In this document: positions 62,521 through 64,000 of the stretch, one piece after another | Layout: the number at the start of each line of letters is the position of its first letter | How positions within the stretch are numbered: the stretch's first letter is position 1 | Assembly: GCA_913020115.1 (NCBI GenBank) | Contig: CAJWBQ010000022.1 | Span: forward strand, 1 to 64,000 | Source of the DNA: an uncultured Cellvibrionales bacterium | Lineage (GTDB): Bacteria > Pseudomonadota > Gammaproteobacteria > Pseudomonadales > Cellvibrionaceae | Reading direction: 5' to 3' | Length of the DNA: 64,000 nt | Position numbers and translations under genes: made by a program | Notes under the pieces: model-generated | Seen by the model: the letters and a program-made list of their open reading frames with translations, nothing else | Told to the model about the DNA's origin: nothing | Database searches by the model: none

Positions 62521-62537
62521 GCCCGGGCCGCCCGGGC
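62521..62537. other. 7-bp GC hairpin between operon genes
   Basis: GCCCGGG (62521-62527) and CCCGGGC (62531-62537) form a very stable stem with a 3-base loop, 23 bases after the FadB-type stop and 18 bases before the next start. No T-run follows, so it may be a processing or partial attenuation element that sets different expression of the genes on either side. Confidence 0.5.
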
Positions 62538-62555
62538 AAGTAAGGATATTTCAGT

Positions 62556-63716
62556 ATGAGAAGTTTTACCGAAGAGCAAACAATGTTTCGCGGCGCCTTT
62601 CGCAAATTTCTGGAAGCGGAAATTGCGCCCAATATGGAGCGCTACCGGGAACAGGGTATCGTCGATCGCGAAGCCTTTAAAAAAGCCGGCGATCAGGGTT
62701 TCTTGATGATCTGGCCTGAGGAGCAATATGGCGGCACGGGCGATCGTGATTTTCGTTTTGAGCAGGTGATCATCGAGGAGTCTTGTCGCGCCGGAACTGG
62801 TGAGTGGTTTAACACCCTACACAGCCGTTTGGTGGGCCCCTACATCGATAACTTCGGCAGTGATGAACAGAAGCAACGTTTTTTACCCGGTTGTGTGAGC
62901 GGTGAAAAGATTCTTGCCATTGCCATGACCGAGCCCGATGCTGGCAGCGACTTGGCAGGCATGCGCACTACGGTCAAAGAAGAGGGTGATCATTTTGTAC
63001 TGAATGGCTCAAAAACCTATATCTCTAATGGCATCAATGCAGATTACATTATTGTGGCTGGCAAATCCGACCCCGACAATAACCCTCATGCAATGACTTT
63101 ATGCATTGTTGAGCGTGGCATGGAGGGCTTTGAACGCGGTCGTAATTTGGCCAAAATGGGCATGAAAGCGCAAGATACGGCGGAGTTGTTTTTTAATCAG
63201 GTTCGCATCCCTAAAGAAAATGTTCTCGGCGAGCCGGGACACGGTTTTTTCTACTTAATGCAAGGCTTGGCCGAAGAGCGCTTGATTGCCTCTACCGGTG
63301 CCATCGCACACGCTCGCAAGGCTTTTGATATTACGCGCAGTTTTGTGATGGAGCGCAAGGTGTTTGGCAAGCCGCTGTCAATGAAGCAAAATACTCAGTT
63401 CCAAATGGCCCAAATGGACGCCGAAATCGATATCATGCAGGCGTATATTGATCACTGTGTCACGTTGCATAACGAAGGCAAACTCACGGTAAATATGGCA
63501 GCAAAAGCTAAATTGCAGTCAACCGAGATTGAAGGCCGTATGATGGACTTGGGTGTGCAGTTGCACGGTGGCGCGGGTTACATGCAAGAGTATCCCATCT
63601 GCAGAATGTATACCGACGCACGCATAAATCGTATTTTGGCGGGCAGCTCTGAAATTATGAAGCTTATTATTGGCCGCGATATTTTCTCTGAGCACCACAC
63701 CAGTATTTTTGATTAA
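62556..63716 (+). CDS. Acyl-CoA dehydrogenase
   Basis: A 386-residue flavoenzyme forming the first double bond in beta-oxidation. Seen: 'TMFRGAFRKFLEAEIAP', 'AIAMTEPDAGSDLAGM', 'FVLNGSKTYISNGINADY', 'KVFGKPLSMKQNTQF' and the C-terminal 'RILAGSSEIMKLIIGRDI', near the usual catalytic Glu. AAGGA lies before the ATG. It is not closely like the dehydrogenase at 38167 in its N-terminus, suggesting a different substrate range. Next in the unit is an alpha-methylacyl-CoA racemase, which suggests 2-methyl-branched substrates. Confidence 0.93.
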   Translation: MRSFTEEQTMFRGAFRKFLEAEIAPNMERYREQGIVDREAFKKAGDQGFLMIWPEEQYGGTGDRDFRFEQVIIEESCRAGTGEWFNTLHSRLVGPYIDNFGSDEQKQRFLPGCVSGEKILAIAMTEPDAGSDLAGMRTTVKEEGDHFVLNGSKTYISNGINADYIIVAGKSDPDNNPHAMTLCIVERGMEGFERGRNLAKMGMKAQDTAELFFNQVRIPKENVLGEPGHGFFYLMQGLAEERLIASTGAIAHARKAFDITRSFVMERKVFGKPLSMKQNTQFQMAQMDAEIDIMQAYIDHCVTLHNEGKLTVNMAAKAKLQSTEIEGRMMDLGVQLHGGAGYMQEYPICRMYTDARINRILAGSSEIMKLIIGRDIFSEHHTSIFD

Positions 63717-63728
63717 GGACAGTACACT

Positions 63729-64000
63729 ATGGGCCCGTTGAGCGGATTTAAAGTTATTGAAATAAAGGGCATTGGCCCAGGCCCATACGCAGGTATGTTG
63801 TTGGCTGACATGGGTGCGGAAGTCATCGTTGTAGAGCGGGCCTCAAAACCCTCTGGTATCGCGCCTCCCTCGGAACTCGATTCCATATCAAGGGGCAAGC
63901 GTTCCATTGCTCTGGATCTAAAAAGTGAAGCGGGTTTAGAGGCGCTGCTGCAACTGGTGGAAGGCGCCGATGCCATTTTTGAAGGCTTTCGCCCGGGCGT
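63729..64000 (+). CDS. CaiB/BaiF-family protein, alpha-methylacyl-CoA racemase-like (cut by window end)
   Basis: The N-terminal 90 residues of a class III CoA-transferase-fold protein. 'VIEIKGIGPGPYAGMLLADM', 'EVIVVERA' and 'RGKRSIALDLKSEAGL' match alpha-methylacyl-CoA racemases, which convert (2R)- to (2S)-methyl-branched acyl-CoA so that dehydrogenases can act. The catalytic His and Asp lie outside the window, so a CoA-transferase cannot be excluded. AAGGA precedes the ATG, which is 12 bases after the dehydrogenase stop. Confidence 0.85.
   Translation, partial: MGPLSGFKVIEIKGIGPGPYAGMLLADMGAEVIVVERASKPSGIAPPSELDSISRGKRSIALDLKSEAGLEALLQLVEGADAIFEGFRPG

Overview
The window reads as chromosomal DNA of a marine-type, aerobic, lipid- and isoprenoid-degrading gammaproteobacterium, plausibly from or near the Cellvibrionales. 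This placement is inferred from the mix of families, not from a marker gene: four large TonB-dependent receptors with 'EEIIVTAQKR'-like plugs, an MshQ/DUF6701 surface protein, FecI/FecR signalling, AraC regulators with an arabinose-binding-like N-terminus, and many acyl-CoA enzymes. No rRNA, tRNA, CRISPR array, intact insertion sequence or prophage gene was seen.

Layout. 0-7.2 kb: the 3' end of rnhA, a very acidic DUF4214 protein behind a CRP-like promoter, a medium-chain dehydrogenase (MDR) and a solitary giant MshQ-like protein. 7.4-13.6 kb: a TonB receptor / family VIII-type serine hydrolase pair and an exported amidohydrolase, opposite a regulator made of two TetR units. 13.7-17.8 kb: a small lipoprotein, an MDR/DUF1330 pair with a divergent LysR, and an XRE (MmyB-like) regulator divergent from a small membrane protein. 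17.8-26.1 kb: FecI sigma factor, FecR, a TonB receptor with STN domain and an Nramp-fold transporter lacking both signature metal motifs, then a further TonB receptor. 26.2-35.1 kb: a two-subunit molybdenum hydroxylase (IorAB type), a regulator made of two HxlR units, and a tightly coupled operon of carotenoid oxygenase, thiolase, DUF1295 (steroid-reductase-like) membrane protein and thiolase. 35.3-36.9 kb: a YfiR-like/GGDEF fusion. 37-45 kb: an AraC regulator divergent from an operon of acyl-CoA dehydrogenase, acyl-CoA ligase, Baeyer-Villiger monooxygenase and a natural thiolase-like/crotonase fusion. 45-49.5 kb: a DUF3500 protein, then a four-gene operon TetR - ABC1 kinase - membrane protein - sulfite-oxidase-fold Mo enzyme. 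49.6-51.2 kb: a LysR/VOC pair enclosed by two copies of an inverted-repeat element. 51.2-56.7 kb: an operon of TonB receptor, cytochrome c lipoprotein, Tat-exported FAD oxidoreductase and Tat-exported PLP enzyme, with a divergent AraC. 57.9-64 kb: a further AraC divergent from a beta-oxidation operon (thiolase, FadB-type enzyme, acyl-CoA dehydrogenase, alpha-methylacyl-CoA racemase cut by the window end).

How the genes fit together (inference). TonB receptors import large or hydrophobic compounds. The carotenoid oxygenase, Mo hydroxylase, Baeyer-Villiger enzyme, esterase-like hydrolase, CoA ligase, racemase and duplicated beta-oxidation sets could together cleave and oxidise a branched isoprenoid such as an apocarotenoid or steroid. 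Each catabolic operon has its own divergent regulator. The least conventional units are the exported PLP-FAD-cytochrome operon, the TetR-ABC1-Mo operon, the thiolase-like/crotonase fusion, the motif-less Nramp linked to FecIR, the two double-unit regulators, and the repeat-enclosed LysR/VOC cassette. Functions are family-level assignments made by reading the sequence; no database search was run.
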